NCBI RefSeq assembly: GCF_002211445.1
Contig: NZ_LSTO01000001.1
Location: 4,223 to 53,536 of the forward strand
Length of the DNA stretch: 49,314 nucleotides
Origin: Noviherbaspirillum denitrificans
GTDB taxonomy: Bacteria; Pseudomonadota; Gammaproteobacteria; Burkholderiales; Burkholderiaceae_D
Direction: 5' to 3'
Positions within the stretch are counted from its first letter, which is position 1. Each line of letters begins with the position of its first letter. Below, piece after piece: positions 16,419 through 26,202 of this stretch. Below the pieces are notes generated by a model. The model made no database searches. It was not told the origin of the DNA and worked only from the letters and a program-made list of their open reading frames with translations. Position numbers and translations under genes: made by a program.

Positions 16419-16443
16419 CGCGATCCGATACAGGCAAGACACC

Positions 16444-17790
16444 ATGAACATGACTCCGCAAGAAATCGTTTCCGAACTCGACAAGCACGTCGTCGGACAG
16501 GGCCGCGCCAAGCGCGCCGTCGCCATCGCGCTGCGCAACCGCTGGCGCCGCCAGCAGGTGGGCGAGCCGCTGCGCCACGAAATCACGCCGAAGAACATCC
16601 TCATGATCGGCCCGACCGGCGTCGGCAAGACCGAGATCGCGCGCCGCCTCGCCAAACTGGCGGACGCGCCCTTTATCAAGATCGAGGCGACCAAGTTCAC
16701 CGAAGTCGGCTATGTCGGCCGCGACGTCGACACCATCGTGCGCGACCTGGTGGACATCGGCATCAAGCAGACGCGCGAATCCGAAATGCGCAAGGTGCGC
16801 ACGCGCGCCGAAGACGCGGCGGAAGACCGCGTGCTCGACATCCTGCTGCCGCCGCCGCGCGACTTCGGCTTCAGCGCAACGCCGAGTGCTTCGGAAACGG
16901 ATGCACAAGCGGGCAACAGCACTCGACAGGCCTTCCGAAAGCGCCTGCGCGAGGGTTCGCTGGACGACAAGGAAATCGAGATCGAAGTGTCCGAAGCCAG
17001 CCCGCACATGGAAATCATGGCGCCGCCCGGCATGGAAGAAATGACCGAGCAGATCAAGTCCATGTTCTCGGGTCTCGGCGGCGGGCGCAAGAAGAAGCGC
17101 AAGCTGAAGATCAAGGAAGCGATGAAGCTGCTGGTCGACGAGGAAGCCGCCAAGCTCGTCAACGACGAAGAACTCAAGCAGAAGGCGATCGCCAATGTCG
17201 AGCAGAACGGCATCGTGTTCCTCGACGAGATCGACAAGATCGCCAGCCGCTCGGAAGTCGGTGGCGCGGATGTGTCGCGCGCCGGTGTGCAGCGCGACCT
17301 GTTGCCGCTGGTGGAAGGCACGACGGTGAATACCAAGTACGGCATGATCAAGACCGACCACATCCTGTTCATTGCCTCCGGCGCCTTCCATCTCGCCAAG
17401 CCGTCCGACCTGATCCCGGAGCTGCAGGGCCGCTTCCCGATCCGCGTCGAACTGGAGTCGCTGTCGATCGCCGATTTCGAGCGCATCCTGACCAGCACCG
17501 ATGCCTGCCTGACGCGCCAGTACGAAGCGCTGCTGGGCACCGAAGGCGTGAAGATCGCGTTCGCCGACGACGGCATCCGCCGGCTCGCGGAGATCGCTTT
17601 CTCGGTCAACGAGAAGACGGAAAACATCGGCGCGCGCCGCCTGTACACCGTGATGGAAAAACTGCTGGAAGAAGTATCGTTCTCCGCCACCGACGCCTCC
17701 GGCCAGACGGTGACGATCGATGCCGCCTACGTCAATGACAAACTCGGCGCGCTGGCCGTCAACGAAGACCTGTCGCGCTACGTGCTGTAA
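16444..17790 (+). CDS. hslU: ATP-dependent protease HslVU, ATPase subunit
   Basis: This 448-residue AAA+ unfoldase (ClpY) has Walker [10 protein letters not shown] (about 61), the pore loop [13 protein letters not shown] with GYVG, an inserted I-domain (about 110-245), Walker B IVFLDEID (about 257), sensor regions [12 protein letters not shown] and IGARRLYT, and the C-terminal tail SRYVL that inserts into HslV. Length is typical. It lies directly after hslV under a heat-shock-type promoter. Confidence 0.97.
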   Translation: MNMTPQEIVSELDKHVVGQGRAKRAVAIALRNRWRRQQVGEPLRHEITPKNILMIGPTGVGKTEIARRLAKLADAPFIKIEATKFTEVGYVGRDVDTIVRDLVDIGIKQTRESEMRKVRTRAEDAAEDRVLDILLPPPRDFGFSATPSASETDAQAGNSTRQAFRKRLREGSLDDKEIEIEVSEASPHMEIMAPPGMEEMTEQIKSMFSGLGGGRKKKRKLKIKEAMKLLVDEEAAKLVNDEELKQKAIANVEQNGIVFLDEIDKIASRSEVGGADVSRAGVQRDLLPLVEGTTVNTKYGMIKTDHILFIASGAFHLAKPSDLIPELQGRFPIRVELESLSIADFERILTSTDACLTRQYEALLGTEGVKIAFADDGIRRLAEIAFSVNEKTENIGARRLYTVMEKLLEEVSFSATDASGQTVTIDAAYVNDKLGALAVNEDLSRYVL

Positions 17791-17792
17791 TC

Positions 17793-17993
17793 ATGGCCAA
17801 CAAGGCACTCGCCAAGCGGCAGAAGCTGACCATCCGTGTCGAGCCCTCGCAGCGGGCGCTGAAGCCGCGCAATCCGATCGCGCTTGCCGCCAAGCAGAGG
17901 GTGGCGGGCGCGCATCGCAAGAATGCTTCAGGCGAGAGGCAATTGCATGAGCGCCTGCTGAAGAAATTGCTCGGCGGGACCGACGACAAGTAA
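17793..17993 (+). CDS. Small basic protein, function unknown
   Basis: This 66-residue frame (MANKALAKRQKLTIRVEPSQ...) starts 2 nt after the hslU stop without its own ribosome-binding site, so translation would depend on coupling. It is strongly basic with a Lys/Arg/Ala composition and no membrane segment or cysteine. It ends 1 nt from the convergent gspC stop. The tight spacing and sensible codon use suggest a real gene. A nucleic-acid-binding or adaptor role would be a guess. Confidence 0.55.
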   Translation: MANKALAKRQKLTIRVEPSQRALKPRNPIALAAKQRVAGAHRKNASGERQLHERLLKKLLGGTDDK

Positions 17994-17994
17994 G

Positions 17995-18777
17995 TCAGCG
18001 CATCGGGCCGGGTGCAACGCCCGGCAGCGATTGCGCGGGCGGTTGTGGCGGCACGGGTACCGGAGCCGGCTGAGCAGGTGCTGCAGGTATTGTGGGCGCT
18101 GGGCTGACGACTGTGGTTGGCGGCGCAGTAGTCGTGGCTGCCGGCGGAACCGGAGCTGGTGACGGAGCAGGAAGCGCCGCCGGCGGTGTCTGCGGAGGTT
18201 GCGGCTGCGCGGGTGCGGTTTGCGGTGTGATTGCCTGTGGTACAGCCTGGACAGGCGGCATTGCAGGGACCGGTTGCTGTGCTGCTTGTGCCGCCTGCGC
18301 ACGTGAAGGAACAGGCTGGCTCGCTGCCGGCCGGCTTGGGGTCGTCGCCGGTGCTGCTGCAATCCCTTCCAATCCTTTCGCATTATCCGGCAGGTCGACA
18401 CGCTTGTTGGCGCCGCCTTCCGACAGCAGCACGTGGTCGCGGTGCACTTCCTTCACCATTACACCCGGAACAACTTCCTCATCCACACCAATTGCCTGTG
18501 CCGGCTTGCCGTCGGCGCTGATGATCGCCACGCTGCTGCGCGGGCTTCCCGAAAAGATCACGCCGCGCAATTGATAATTGCTGGCCGTCGCGACGGGCCC
18601 CTTGCTGCTACCGAACAGCGTGCCGGCGGCGTCGGGCCGAATCTCGGCCTGCGCGACGCGCGGCGGGGCAGCCACCGGGCGCACCGGTGGCTTGAACAGC
18701 TGCATCGCCCAGTACGCCACCGAGGCGCATAGCGCCACGAACAGCACGAAACTCACGATAAGCGGCAGGCGCCTCAT
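17995..18777 (-). CDS. gspC: Type II secretion inner-membrane protein GspC (no PDZ domain)
   Basis: This 260-residue protein has one N-terminal membrane helix (about 8-30). It is followed by a homology-region domain, GTLFGSSKGPVATASNYQLRG through VLLSEGGANKRVDL (about 53-132), that contacts the secretin. The rest (about 135-260) is a Pro/Ala/Gln-rich low-complexity tail where other GspC proteins carry a PDZ or coiled-coil domain. It is the last gene of the cluster, 22 nt after gspF, not the first as in the classical order. Confidence 0.85.
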   Translation of the reverse strand: MRRLPLIVSFVLFVALCASVAYWAMQLFKPPVRPVAAPPRVAQAEIRPDAAGTLFGSSKGPVATASNYQLRGVIFSGSPRSSVAIISADGKPAQAIGVDEEVVPGVMVKEVHRDHVLLSEGGANKRVDLPDNAKGLEGIAAAPATTPSRPAASQPVPSRAQAAQAAQQPVPAMPPVQAVPQAITPQTAPAQPQPPQTPPAALPAPSPAPVPPAATTTAPPTTVVSPAPTIPAAPAQPAPVPVPPQPPAQSLPGVAPGPMR

Positions 18778-18799
18778 TCCAGTCCTTTTCTCTTTGTTG

Positions 18800-20020
18800 T
18801 TATCGCACCAGCTGGTTGATCTCGATGATCGGCATCAGCACCGCCAGCACGATCAGCAGGACCACCACGCCCATGACCAGGATCAGGGCAGGCTCGAGCA
18901 GGCCGGCGATCGTCATCGCGCGCCGCTCCAGGTCGGTTTCCTGCGCGTTCGACGCTCGCTCGAGCATGGCCGGCAATTCGCCGGTCACTTCGCCGGCGCG
19001 GATCATGTGGATCAGCATCGGCGGGAAATGCTTGTGCGCGGACAGGGCGCGCGCCAGTCCCACGCCTTCGCGCACGCTGGTAGTTGCTTCTTCCACCTGC
19101 TGGCGCATGGCGACGTTCGACAGCGTATCGCGGCTGGTCTGCAGCGCGCGCAGGATGGGCACGCCGGAACCGGTTGTAATGGCGAGCGTGCTGGCGAAGC
19201 GCGCCGTGTTCAGGCTGCGTTCGAACTTGCCGTAGAGCGGCGCATTCAGCAGCCAGCGGTGCCAGCCGAACTTGATGTCGGGATTCTTCAGCGCGGTACG
19301 CCACGCAAGGAAAGCGGCCGCCACCACCAGCGCAACCAGCCATCCGTAGGCGCGCACGAAGTCGGAGATCGCCAGCATGACGACGGTGAGGAGCGGCAGC
19401 TTCTGCTTGGTATTGGCGAACACCGACACGATCTGCGGCACGACATAGGCCAGCAGGAAAATCACGATCGAGAACGCGACCACCGTGACAATGGCCGGAT
19501 AGGTAAATGCCAGCCGCACTTTTTGCACGAGGGAATTGCGGCGCTCGATGTAATCGGCGAGGCGCGACAGCACGCGCGACAGCTGGCCGATCTGTTCGCC
19601 CGATGCGACCAGCGCGCGGTAGATGTCGGCGAAGTCGCGCGGATGCCGCGACAGCGCATCCGACAGTGAGGAGCCGCCCATCACTTCCGAACGGACCGAA
19701 GCAACCAGATCGCGCACATAGGGGCGCTCTGCCTGTTCCAGCAAGGCGGTGAAGGCCTGCTCCAGCGGCAGGCTGGCTTCGAGCAGGCTGGCAAGCTGGC
19801 GAGTGAACAGCGCCAGCTCGGTCGTCGACAACCGATCGCCGAACATGCTGCGGCGCGTCTGTCCGAGTTCGTCGACCTGGGCCGCGATGGCATCGACGAC
19901 GATGGGCACCAGGCCCTGCGAGCGCAGGTCCGAGCGTGCGGCGCGTGCGCTATCGGCGTTCACCACACCCTTGCGAGTCGCGCCTGCTTCATCGACGGCT
20001 TCATAGCGGAATGCCGGCAT
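18800..20020 (-). CDS. gspF: Type II secretion inner-membrane platform protein GspF
   Basis: This 406-residue polytopic protein carries two copies of the T2SSF domain, each a cytoplasmic helical bundle followed by membrane segments (helices near 170-195, 220-240 and 375-400). It begins MPAFRYEAVDEAGATRKGVV, the usual GspF opening. It couples the GspE ATPase to pseudopilus assembly. It starts 7 nt after the gspE stop, with AAAGGG upstream. Confidence 0.95.
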   Translation of the reverse strand: MPAFRYEAVDEAGATRKGVVNADSARAARSDLRSQGLVPIVVDAIAAQVDELGQTRRSMFGDRLSTTELALFTRQLASLLEASLPLEQAFTALLEQAERPYVRDLVASVRSEVMGGSSLSDALSRHPRDFADIYRALVASGEQIGQLSRVLSRLADYIERRNSLVQKVRLAFTYPAIVTVVAFSIVIFLLAYVVPQIVSVFANTKQKLPLLTVVMLAISDFVRAYGWLVALVVAAAFLAWRTALKNPDIKFGWHRWLLNAPLYGKFERSLNTARFASTLAITTGSGVPILRALQTSRDTLSNVAMRQQVEEATTSVREGVGLARALSAHKHFPPMLIHMIRAGEVTGELPAMLERASNAQETDLERRAMTIAGLLEPALILVMGVVVLLIVLAVLMPIIEINQLVR

Positions 20021-20027
20021 CTGCCCT

Positions 20028-21467
20028 TTACTCCTTCGTCACGCGCAGCAGTTCGGCCTGCGTGGTCACGCCTTCGGCAAGCCAGCGCTCGCCATCCTCG
20101 CGCATGGTGCGCATGCCGTCGCGCTGCGCGGTCACGCGAATCTCCGCCTCCGACGCGCGGTCGTGGATCTGCGAACGGATTTCATCGGTGGTGACCAGCA
20201 GCTCGTACACACCGACGCGTCCCTGGTAACCGGTCTGGCCGCACTTGTCGCAGCCGACCGCATGCCACTGGTGCCCATCGTGCCGGCGGCAGACCGGGCA
20301 CAGCTTGCGCACCAGGCGCTGCGCGACCACACCGAGCAGCGAGGACGACAACAGGAAAGGTTCAATGCCCATGTCCAGCAGGCGGGTGACCGCGGAGGCC
20401 GAATCATTGGTATGCAGCGTCGCCAGCACGAGGTGACCTGTGAGCGATGCCTGCACAGCGATCTGCGCGGTTTCGAGGTCGCGGATCTCGCCGATCATGA
20501 TGATGTCCGGGTCCTGGCGCAGGATAGCGCGCAGGGCCTTGGCGAAGGTCATGTCGATGCGCGCATTGACCTGGGTCTGGCCGACGCCGGCCAACTCGTA
20601 TTCGATCGGGTCTTCGACGGTGAGGATGTTGGTTGCCGGCGCATTCAGCTTCGACAGCGCAGCGTAGAGCGTGGTGGTCTTGCCGGAACCGGTCGGGCCG
20701 GTCACCAGCACAATGCCGTGCGGCTGGCTGATGAGGTCGTCGAACTGTTTCTGCACCTCGGGGCTCATGCCGAGGTGGCTCAAGTCCATGCGGCCGCCTT
20801 CCTTGTCGAGCAGGCGCAGCACCGCGCGTTCGCCGTGGCCGGTCGGCAGCGTCGAGACGCGCACGTCGACCGCCTTGCCGCCAACGCGCAAGGCGATGCG
20901 GCCATCCTGCGGCAGGCGCTTCTCGGCGATGTCGAGCTGCGCCATGATCTTGATGCGCGAAATCAGCGAGGCGTGGATGGCCTTCTTCGGACGCACCACG
21001 TCACGCAATGCGCCGTCGACTCGGAAGCGCACGACCGACACCTGCTCGAAGGGCTCGATATGGATGTCCGATGCCTCTTCACGCAGCGCCTGGGTCAGCA
21101 GCGCGTTGATCATGCGGATCACCGGCGCATCGTCGGCCGATTCCAGCAAGTCCTCGATGGCCGGCATGTCCAGCATCAGCTTGGTGAGGTCGAGGTCGGA
21201 TTCGACTTCGTCCACCACCTGTGCGGCATCATCGCCGGAATTGGCATAGGTGCGCGCGATCGCTGCTTCCAGCTCTTCACGCGGAATCGACTTGAGCTTG
21301 ACGCGGCCGAAGCGGCGGCTGACTTCCGCGATGGCGGAAGGCGCGGTGGCTTCGGACACCCACACCTCGACGGCGTTGTTCGCCGCCTCGCTGCGCCGTG
21401 CAAGCACGGCGTGGTCGCGGGCGAAGGCGTAAGGCAAAAGACGGGCGTCGCTCAATACGGTACTCAT
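20028..21467 (-). CDS. gspE: Type II secretion ATPase GspE
   Basis: This 479-residue cytoplasmic motor powers pseudopilus assembly. It has an N-terminal GspL-binding region, Walker A GPTGSGKTT (257-265), Asp box ILTVEDPIEYE (281-291), Walker B IMIGEIRD (323-330), His box LVLATLHTND (346-355) and the tetracysteine zinc site CPVC (390-393) and CDKC (406-409). All catalytic motifs are intact. It starts 2 nt after gspD. Confidence 0.97.
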   Translation of the reverse strand: MSTVLSDARLLPYAFARDHAVLARRSEAANNAVEVWVSEATAPSAIAEVSRRFGRVKLKSIPREELEAAIARTYANSGDDAAQVVDEVESDLDLTKLMLDMPAIEDLLESADDAPVIRMINALLTQALREEASDIHIEPFEQVSVVRFRVDGALRDVVRPKKAIHASLISRIKIMAQLDIAEKRLPQDGRIALRVGGKAVDVRVSTLPTGHGERAVLRLLDKEGGRMDLSHLGMSPEVQKQFDDLISQPHGIVLVTGPTGSGKTTTLYAALSKLNAPATNILTVEDPIEYELAGVGQTQVNARIDMTFAKALRAILRQDPDIIMIGEIRDLETAQIAVQASLTGHLVLATLHTNDSASAVTRLLDMGIEPFLLSSSLLGVVAQRLVRKLCPVCRRHDGHQWHAVGCDKCGQTGYQGRVGVYELLVTTDEIRSQIHDRASEAEIRVTAQRDGMRTMREDGERWLAEGVTTQAELLRVTKE

Positions 21468-21469
21468 TG

Positions 21470-23659
21470 CTATTTACTCTGGTTCTGGTCCGCCGGCGGC
21501 GTTCCCCCTGAGGGCGGGGTCGACGGCGGCACACCCATCGCTTCCGGACGGCCCGCCGGCGGAATGTTCAACATGGAGCCGCCGACCGGACGGCCATCCT
21601 GCAATGGCGGCAGCACCGGCGTCTGCACTTCCGGCAGGATGACGCTGCTGCCGCGCGAGTCGTTCTGCACATTGCGGATGAAATCGTAACGGTCGCCGGC
21701 GAGGTTCACGCTCTGGAAATTGGTGCGCACCACGGTCGGGCGCAGGAATACCATGAGGCTGGTCTTGGTGCCCTTGCGTGTCTGGTACTTGAAGAGGTTG
21801 CCGACGACGGGAATGTCGCCCAGCGCCGGCACCTTTTCCACGCCGTCTTCCACCCGGTCCTCGATCAAGCCGCCGAGGACCAGGATCTGGCCGTCGTCGA
21901 CCAGTACATTGGTTTCGATCGAACGCTTGGTGGTGGTGATGTCCGACGTGCCCGCCGTGCGCGGCAGGACTGCGGAAATCTCCTGGTAGATCGCCATCTT
22001 GACCGTTCCACCTTCCGACACCTGGGGCTTCACGCGCAGCGCGAGGCCGACATCGCGGCGTTCGATGGTCTGGAACGGATTGACGCCGGCGGCGCCACCC
22101 GAAGCCTGGGTGGTGAACTGGCCGGTCACGAAAGGCACGTTCTGGCCGACGATGATGCGCGCCTCCTCGTTGTCGAGCGTGATGAGGTTAGGCATCGACA
22201 GGATGTTTGCGTTCCCTTGCGTTTCCAGCGCGCGCGCGATTGCGCCGAGCGTGAGCGCGCCGTTGACCTGACGGAAGATGCCGATGTTGAGGCCGTTGCC
22301 TGGAGGTAGCGGATTGCCGGTGGTGGCATTGTTCACGGCCTGGTTAATCAGGTTGTTGCCTCCCGAACCAAAACCGCTGGCTACGCCAAGGCGGTAGCGG
22401 CTGGCGTCGTCGCCCGACAGGCCGGCCCACTGCACGCCGAGTTCCGCCGCTTTTTCGGCGGAAACTTCGACGATCAGCGATTCGACGTACACCTGCGCGC
22501 GGCGCGCATCGAGCTGGTCGATGACGGCGCGCAGGTTGCGGTAGACGGTTTCGCTGGCCGTGATGATGAGCGCATTGGTCGCGGGGTCGGCCTGGATGAA
22601 GCCTGCCGGCCCGCCAGTCGGCAGCGCGGCCGGCGTCGTGGATTGCTGCAGCGCCCCCTGCCCGAGCTGCGATTGCTGGCCCTGTGCGGCAGCCTGCGGC
22701 TGCTGCGGTTGCGGTTGTGTGCCGGCCTGCTGCGGCGAGCTGGTGTCGGACGCGACAACCGCGCGCAGGGTTTGCGCAAGGCGCACCGCGTCCGCGTTCT
22801 TCAGGTAGACCACATGCACGTTGCCCGGCTGCGCGGTCGGCTGGTCGAGCTTGGCGATCAGCGACTTGGCGAGGTTGGCGCGCGCAACGGAAGGCGCACG
22901 GATGATGAGCGAATTGCTGCGCGCATCGGCCAGCACGGTGACGCGGCCCGCGTCGGGACCGGCAGCAGGCGCGCCGCCCTGGTCCAGCAAGCGGTTGATC
23001 ACCTGCGCGAGGTCGCTCGCGGAGGCATTGCGTACCGGGACGATGTCGAGGTCGCCCACGGCCGGCGCGTCGAGTGCGGCGATGATGCGGCCAAGGCGCT
23101 TCAGGTTGTCCGCATAGTCGGTGATGACGATGCTGTTGTTGCCGGGATTGACGTTGATCGTGTTGTTCGGGGAGATCAGCGGGCGCAGCACCTGCACCAG
23201 GTTGTTGGCGGATTCATAGTTGAGGCGGAAGATTTGCGTGGCGATCTGGTCGCCGCGCACGTCGCCGGCCTGCGTCGGGCCTGCCTGCAGCTTCGCATCC
23301 GCTTCCGGCACCACCTTGAGCAAGCCCTCTGTCCGCACCACCGCGAAGCCCTGCAGGCGCAGCGCCGAGGTCAGCATCTGCAAGGCCTGCGCCTTGGTCA
23401 CCGGCTTCTCTGACACGAGGTTGATGGTGCCCTTGACGCGCGGATCGATGATGAAGGTGTTGCGCGTGTAATGGCCGACCGCCTTGACCACCGATTCGAT
23501 GTCGGCGCCGACGAAGTTGAGCGTGGCCTGGTTGGAGGCCGGGTCCTGCGTGTACGCGACCGGCGCGCCGGCGATTGCACACAGCAGCACCGCTGCCGCT
23601 CCCACCCGGCGCAATCCGGCCCGGCCCTGCCATGTTTCTGCTGATCGATTTTTTTTCAT
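21470..23659 (-). CDS. gspD: Type II secretion secretin GspD
   Basis: This 729-residue outer-membrane secretin precursor has a signal peptide (ending VAYTQ), an N0 domain (TLNFVGADIESVVKAVGHY), repeated KH-like N1-N3 domains, and the C-terminal secretin pore with the conserved VPALGDIPVVGNLF motif near residue 620. A Gln/Pro-rich insertion (about 290-345) interrupts N3. The last 50 residues are Pro/Gly-rich. Its start overlaps the gspN stop (ATGA). No pilotin gene is seen nearby. Confidence 0.96.
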   Translation of the reverse strand: MKKNRSAETWQGRAGLRRVGAAAVLLCAIAGAPVAYTQDPASNQATLNFVGADIESVVKAVGHYTRNTFIIDPRVKGTINLVSEKPVTKAQALQMLTSALRLQGFAVVRTEGLLKVVPEADAKLQAGPTQAGDVRGDQIATQIFRLNYESANNLVQVLRPLISPNNTINVNPGNNSIVITDYADNLKRLGRIIAALDAPAVGDLDIVPVRNASASDLAQVINRLLDQGGAPAAGPDAGRVTVLADARSNSLIIRAPSVARANLAKSLIAKLDQPTAQPGNVHVVYLKNADAVRLAQTLRAVVASDTSSPQQAGTQPQPQQPQAAAQGQQSQLGQGALQQSTTPAALPTGGPAGFIQADPATNALIITASETVYRNLRAVIDQLDARRAQVYVESLIVEVSAEKAAELGVQWAGLSGDDASRYRLGVASGFGSGGNNLINQAVNNATTGNPLPPGNGLNIGIFRQVNGALTLGAIARALETQGNANILSMPNLITLDNEEARIIVGQNVPFVTGQFTTQASGGAAGVNPFQTIERRDVGLALRVKPQVSEGGTVKMAIYQEISAVLPRTAGTSDITTTKRSIETNVLVDDGQILVLGGLIEDRVEDGVEKVPALGDIPVVGNLFKYQTRKGTKTSLMVFLRPTVVRTNFQSVNLAGDRYDFIRNVQNDSRGSSVILPEVQTPVLPPLQDGRPVGGSMLNIPPAGRPEAMGVPPSTPPSGGTPPADQNQSK

Positions 23660-24429
23660 TTGAACTCTAGCGCGATAACATCCTTGTCGCCTTCTCGTCG
23701 GCGCTGTCCCAGCAAATTCAAGAGATTTGCCAGCCTTTCTTCCTGACCTGCTTCCGCTTCTGCCTTTCCCGAAAACTGCAATCTACCGTTCGTCAGCGTG
23801 CCGTTACCACTCAACAGCATCGGCCCTTTGATCGTTGTCAATGCCAGTTGCGCCTGCCGCCCGCGCCAGTCCATTATCAGTTGGTAAGCGCCCAAGGGTT
23901 TGACCGGTGACAGACGCGACGCAATGTCCTCCATGCGCAGCGTCGCCGTGCCGGCCACTTCGACTGCGTTGCCTTGGCGCGCCACCTGCAGCGGCGTCCA
24001 TGACAGCTGCATGCGGCCCGATGGCTGGATGGTATTGAGCGGCGCCCCCAGCCCGGCCAATCGTTCTGCCGGCAGTGTGACCGCCGCCGGGCTCACCTGC
24101 CACTGGAACCAGTCGCCGGTAATCTTCAAAGGCTGCGACAGCGCCTCGGCATTTTCGACATCGACATCCACCTGCCCCAGCAGCACCATCGGCGACAAGT
24201 GCCAGGCGAACCGTCCGGGCAGCAGGGGCGTCACCGGATCGGCGCCACTTGGCGCGCCACCGACGAAAGCCGACCCGCGCCACAATGTACCTTGCGCATC
24301 GCCGAGCGCGAGGCGTCCGCCCGACTGCGATTCGACCAGCGCGGCCATCCATGCTGCCGGGCAAAACGCCAGCAGCGTCAGCACCATGGCGAGCGTACCC
24401 GCCAGCAACCATATCACGAGACGTCGCAC
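23656..24429 (-). CDS. gspN: Type II secretion protein GspN
   Basis: This 257-residue protein has an N-terminal membrane helix (about 5-25) and a periplasmic beta-rich domain typical of T2SSN proteins (for example LSPMVLLGQVDVDVENAEAL and LTNGRLQFSGKAEAEAGQEE). It uses a GTG start. GspN is accessory in many systems. It lies between gspM and gspD, 10 nt after gspM. Confidence 0.87.
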   Translation of the reverse strand: MRRLVIWLLAGTLAMVLTLLAFCPAAWMAALVESQSGGRLALGDAQGTLWRGSAFVGGAPSGADPVTPLLPGRFAWHLSPMVLLGQVDVDVENAEALSQPLKITGDWFQWQVSPAAVTLPAERLAGLGAPLNTIQPSGRMQLSWTPLQVARQGNAVEVAGTATLRMEDIASRLSPVKPLGAYQLIMDWRGRQAQLALTTIKGPMLLSGNGTLTNGRLQFSGKAEAEAGQEERLANLLNLLGQRRREGDKDVIALEFK

Positions 24430-24439
24430 CGGCTTTTCC

Positions 24440-24934
24440 TCACTCGCCGCGCTGCTGGCGCAGGGTCAGGTTGGCATTCACCGTGTCCGGTTGCTGCTGT
24501 GTTTCGACCATTGCTTCCAGTACGGACATGCGTGCGGTCTTCTGCGCGTCGGCCAGCCACTCGGCCAGCGCCGAGAACGGCACGCCATTCAATTGCAGTT
24601 TGGCAAGCTCACCGCTCACGGTGACGCCCTGCGCTTTCAGCCCCTTGCGTGCGAGTGACGCCTCGATGCTTTCGCGCGTCATTGCCGGCGGCGCGGCCGC
24701 AGGTGTCTTGCTGCCGAGCGCAGACGCTTCTTTCGACAGTGCCTGGACTTCGGCCGCCTGCTGGCGCAGGTTGGGCAGTTTCTTTTCGAGGTCGGCACGC
24801 CCGCTGATTGCCGGATCGATCAGCAGCGCGTACAGCAAGCCGAAGAGAATGACCACGGCGGCCAGCGCCAGCATGTTCTGCTCGCGCTTGTTGCGTTCGC
24901 TCCAGAATTGTTTCATGCCACTGGTACGCGCCAT
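24440..24934 (-). CDS. gspM: Type II secretion protein GspM
   Basis: This 164-residue protein has a short cytoplasmic N-terminus, one membrane helix (about 21-41) and a periplasmic ferredoxin-like domain. It partners GspL in the inner-membrane platform. The ATG at 24934 overlaps the gspL stop (TAATG). The frame stays open upstream into gspL, but family alignment fixes the start at MARTSGMKQFW. Confidence 0.9.
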   Translation of the reverse strand: MARTSGMKQFWSERNKREQNMLALAAVVILFGLLYALLIDPAISGRADLEKKLPNLRQQAAEVQALSKEASALGSKTPAAAPPAMTRESIEASLARKGLKAQGVTVSGELAKLQLNGVPFSALAEWLADAQKTARMSVLEAMVETQQQPDTVNANLTLRQQRGE

Positions 24935-26184
24935 TATTTGCCGCTCCTGATTTGCCAGACGCCCGCTGTGGACTGGGTGAGCGACAGGTTGCGCGACGAC
25001 AGCGCGGTTTTCAGCTGCTCCATCGACGCCGACGTGCCCGGTTTGAGTTTGACGGTGAGGCTGCGGTCGCGGTATTCGAGGCTGGCAACCGGTGCGGGTC
25101 CTTGCCCGGTCGATGCCCATGCTTCGCTGAATGCCGACGCCAATGCAAGGAAATCGTCCGGCGCCAATTGGCCCGAGTCGCGCTGTGCACCGGCCATCTT
25201 CTGCCTGAGTTGCGCGAGCGGATCGATAATGACCGGATCCTTTGGAAAGGCCGCGCGGTAAGTCTGCACCATGCCATTGCTCAGCGCCGATGCTTCGCGC
25301 TTGAGGCGAAGCCAGTCGACATTGAGGCCAATCACGTTGACGAGCAGCACCGCCGCACCAATGACCAGCGGCCAGCGCCACGGCTTCCAGTCGAACTGCG
25401 GTCCGGCGCCGCTGCCCATTCCCGCGATCAGGTCGACACCTGCCTTGCCCGCGCCGGCAACCCAGCGTTGCCAGCTATCGGCGTGCAGCGTGATGCGCTG
25501 CTCCAGCGTCGGCGCGACATGCAGCGATTCCTGGTAATCGCGCACGCGTGATTGCGGCACATAGAGCGCGATGGGCGCGGCCGGCACGACCGCGGCGAGG
25601 GATTGCATCGCTTCGAATGCGAGTGATTCGGGCTGATCGGCAATGATTGACAGTCCCAGTCCATCCTGTTCGGCGACGCGGACAGCGAGGTCGGCTTCAG
25701 GGCCATGTTCGGAGACCGCCGCCGAAGCGGTGTCGCCCTGGTACGGCAGGCACAGTTGCGAGGGTACCGCCGAGATGTTGCGCGCCCCAAGGGAACGCAG
25801 CGTACGTATCAGTAGCTCAAGCCAGTTGCGACCGACGACCGCGACCGTGCGCAAACCCGCATGCATGTCACCGGCGACCACCACGCATTCCTCGGGATCG
25901 CTCATCAGGCGGTCCTCGACCAGATTGGGCAGTGCCGCGCGCAGCTTTGCGCCGGACAGCGGCGGCATCTTGACGCGCAGCAGGGTGACGTCGCTCGCGG
26001 CGAGCAGCAGCACCACGCGTTGCGCGCGCTTCACCTGCTCGGCCAGTTCGGACAAGGCAGCCACGCCTTCTCGCTCGACGGCGCCGCTGGCAGATGCGAC
26101 TGCATAGTGGCAGTACAGCGGCACGCCGGGCTGCAAGCCTTCGGCGGCGGCGTGCGATGGCAGGCGGATGTATAGGTTGCTCAA
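24934..26184 (-). CDS. gspL: Type II secretion protein GspL
   Basis: This 416-residue protein has a cytoplasmic actin-like domain (about 1-250) that binds GspE, one membrane helix (about 272-292, WRWPLVIGAAVLLVNVIGLN) and a periplasmic ferredoxin-like domain (about 340-416) that binds GspM. It uses a TTG start preceded by AGTGAG. It sits 18 nt after gspK. Confidence 0.92.
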   Translation of the reverse strand: MSNLYIRLPSHAAAEGLQPGVPLYCHYAVASASGAVEREGVAALSELAEQVKRAQRVVLLLAASDVTLLRVKMPPLSGAKLRAALPNLVEDRLMSDPEECVVVAGDMHAGLRTVAVVGRNWLELLIRTLRSLGARNISAVPSQLCLPYQGDTASAAVSEHGPEADLAVRVAEQDGLGLSIIADQPESLAFEAMQSLAAVVPAAPIALYVPQSRVRDYQESLHVAPTLEQRITLHADSWQRWVAGAGKAGVDLIAGMGSGAGPQFDWKPWRWPLVIGAAVLLVNVIGLNVDWLRLKREASALSNGMVQTYRAAFPKDPVIIDPLAQLRQKMAGAQRDSGQLAPDDFLALASAFSEAWASTGQGPAPVASLEYRDRSLTVKLKPGTSASMEQLKTALSSRNLSLTQSTAGVWQIRSGK

Positions 26185-26202
26185 GGTCTCACTTTCTTGT
26201 TC

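Noticed and set aside
18000-18600. Gly/Ala-rich plus-strand frame opposite gspC
   Set aside because: Mirror of the Pro-rich tail of GspC; no ribosome-binding site and no separate support.
24440-25381. Long GspM frame starting inside gspL
   Set aside because: Only MARTSGMKQFW onward matches GspM; the upstream part is an alternative frame of the gspL periplasmic domain.
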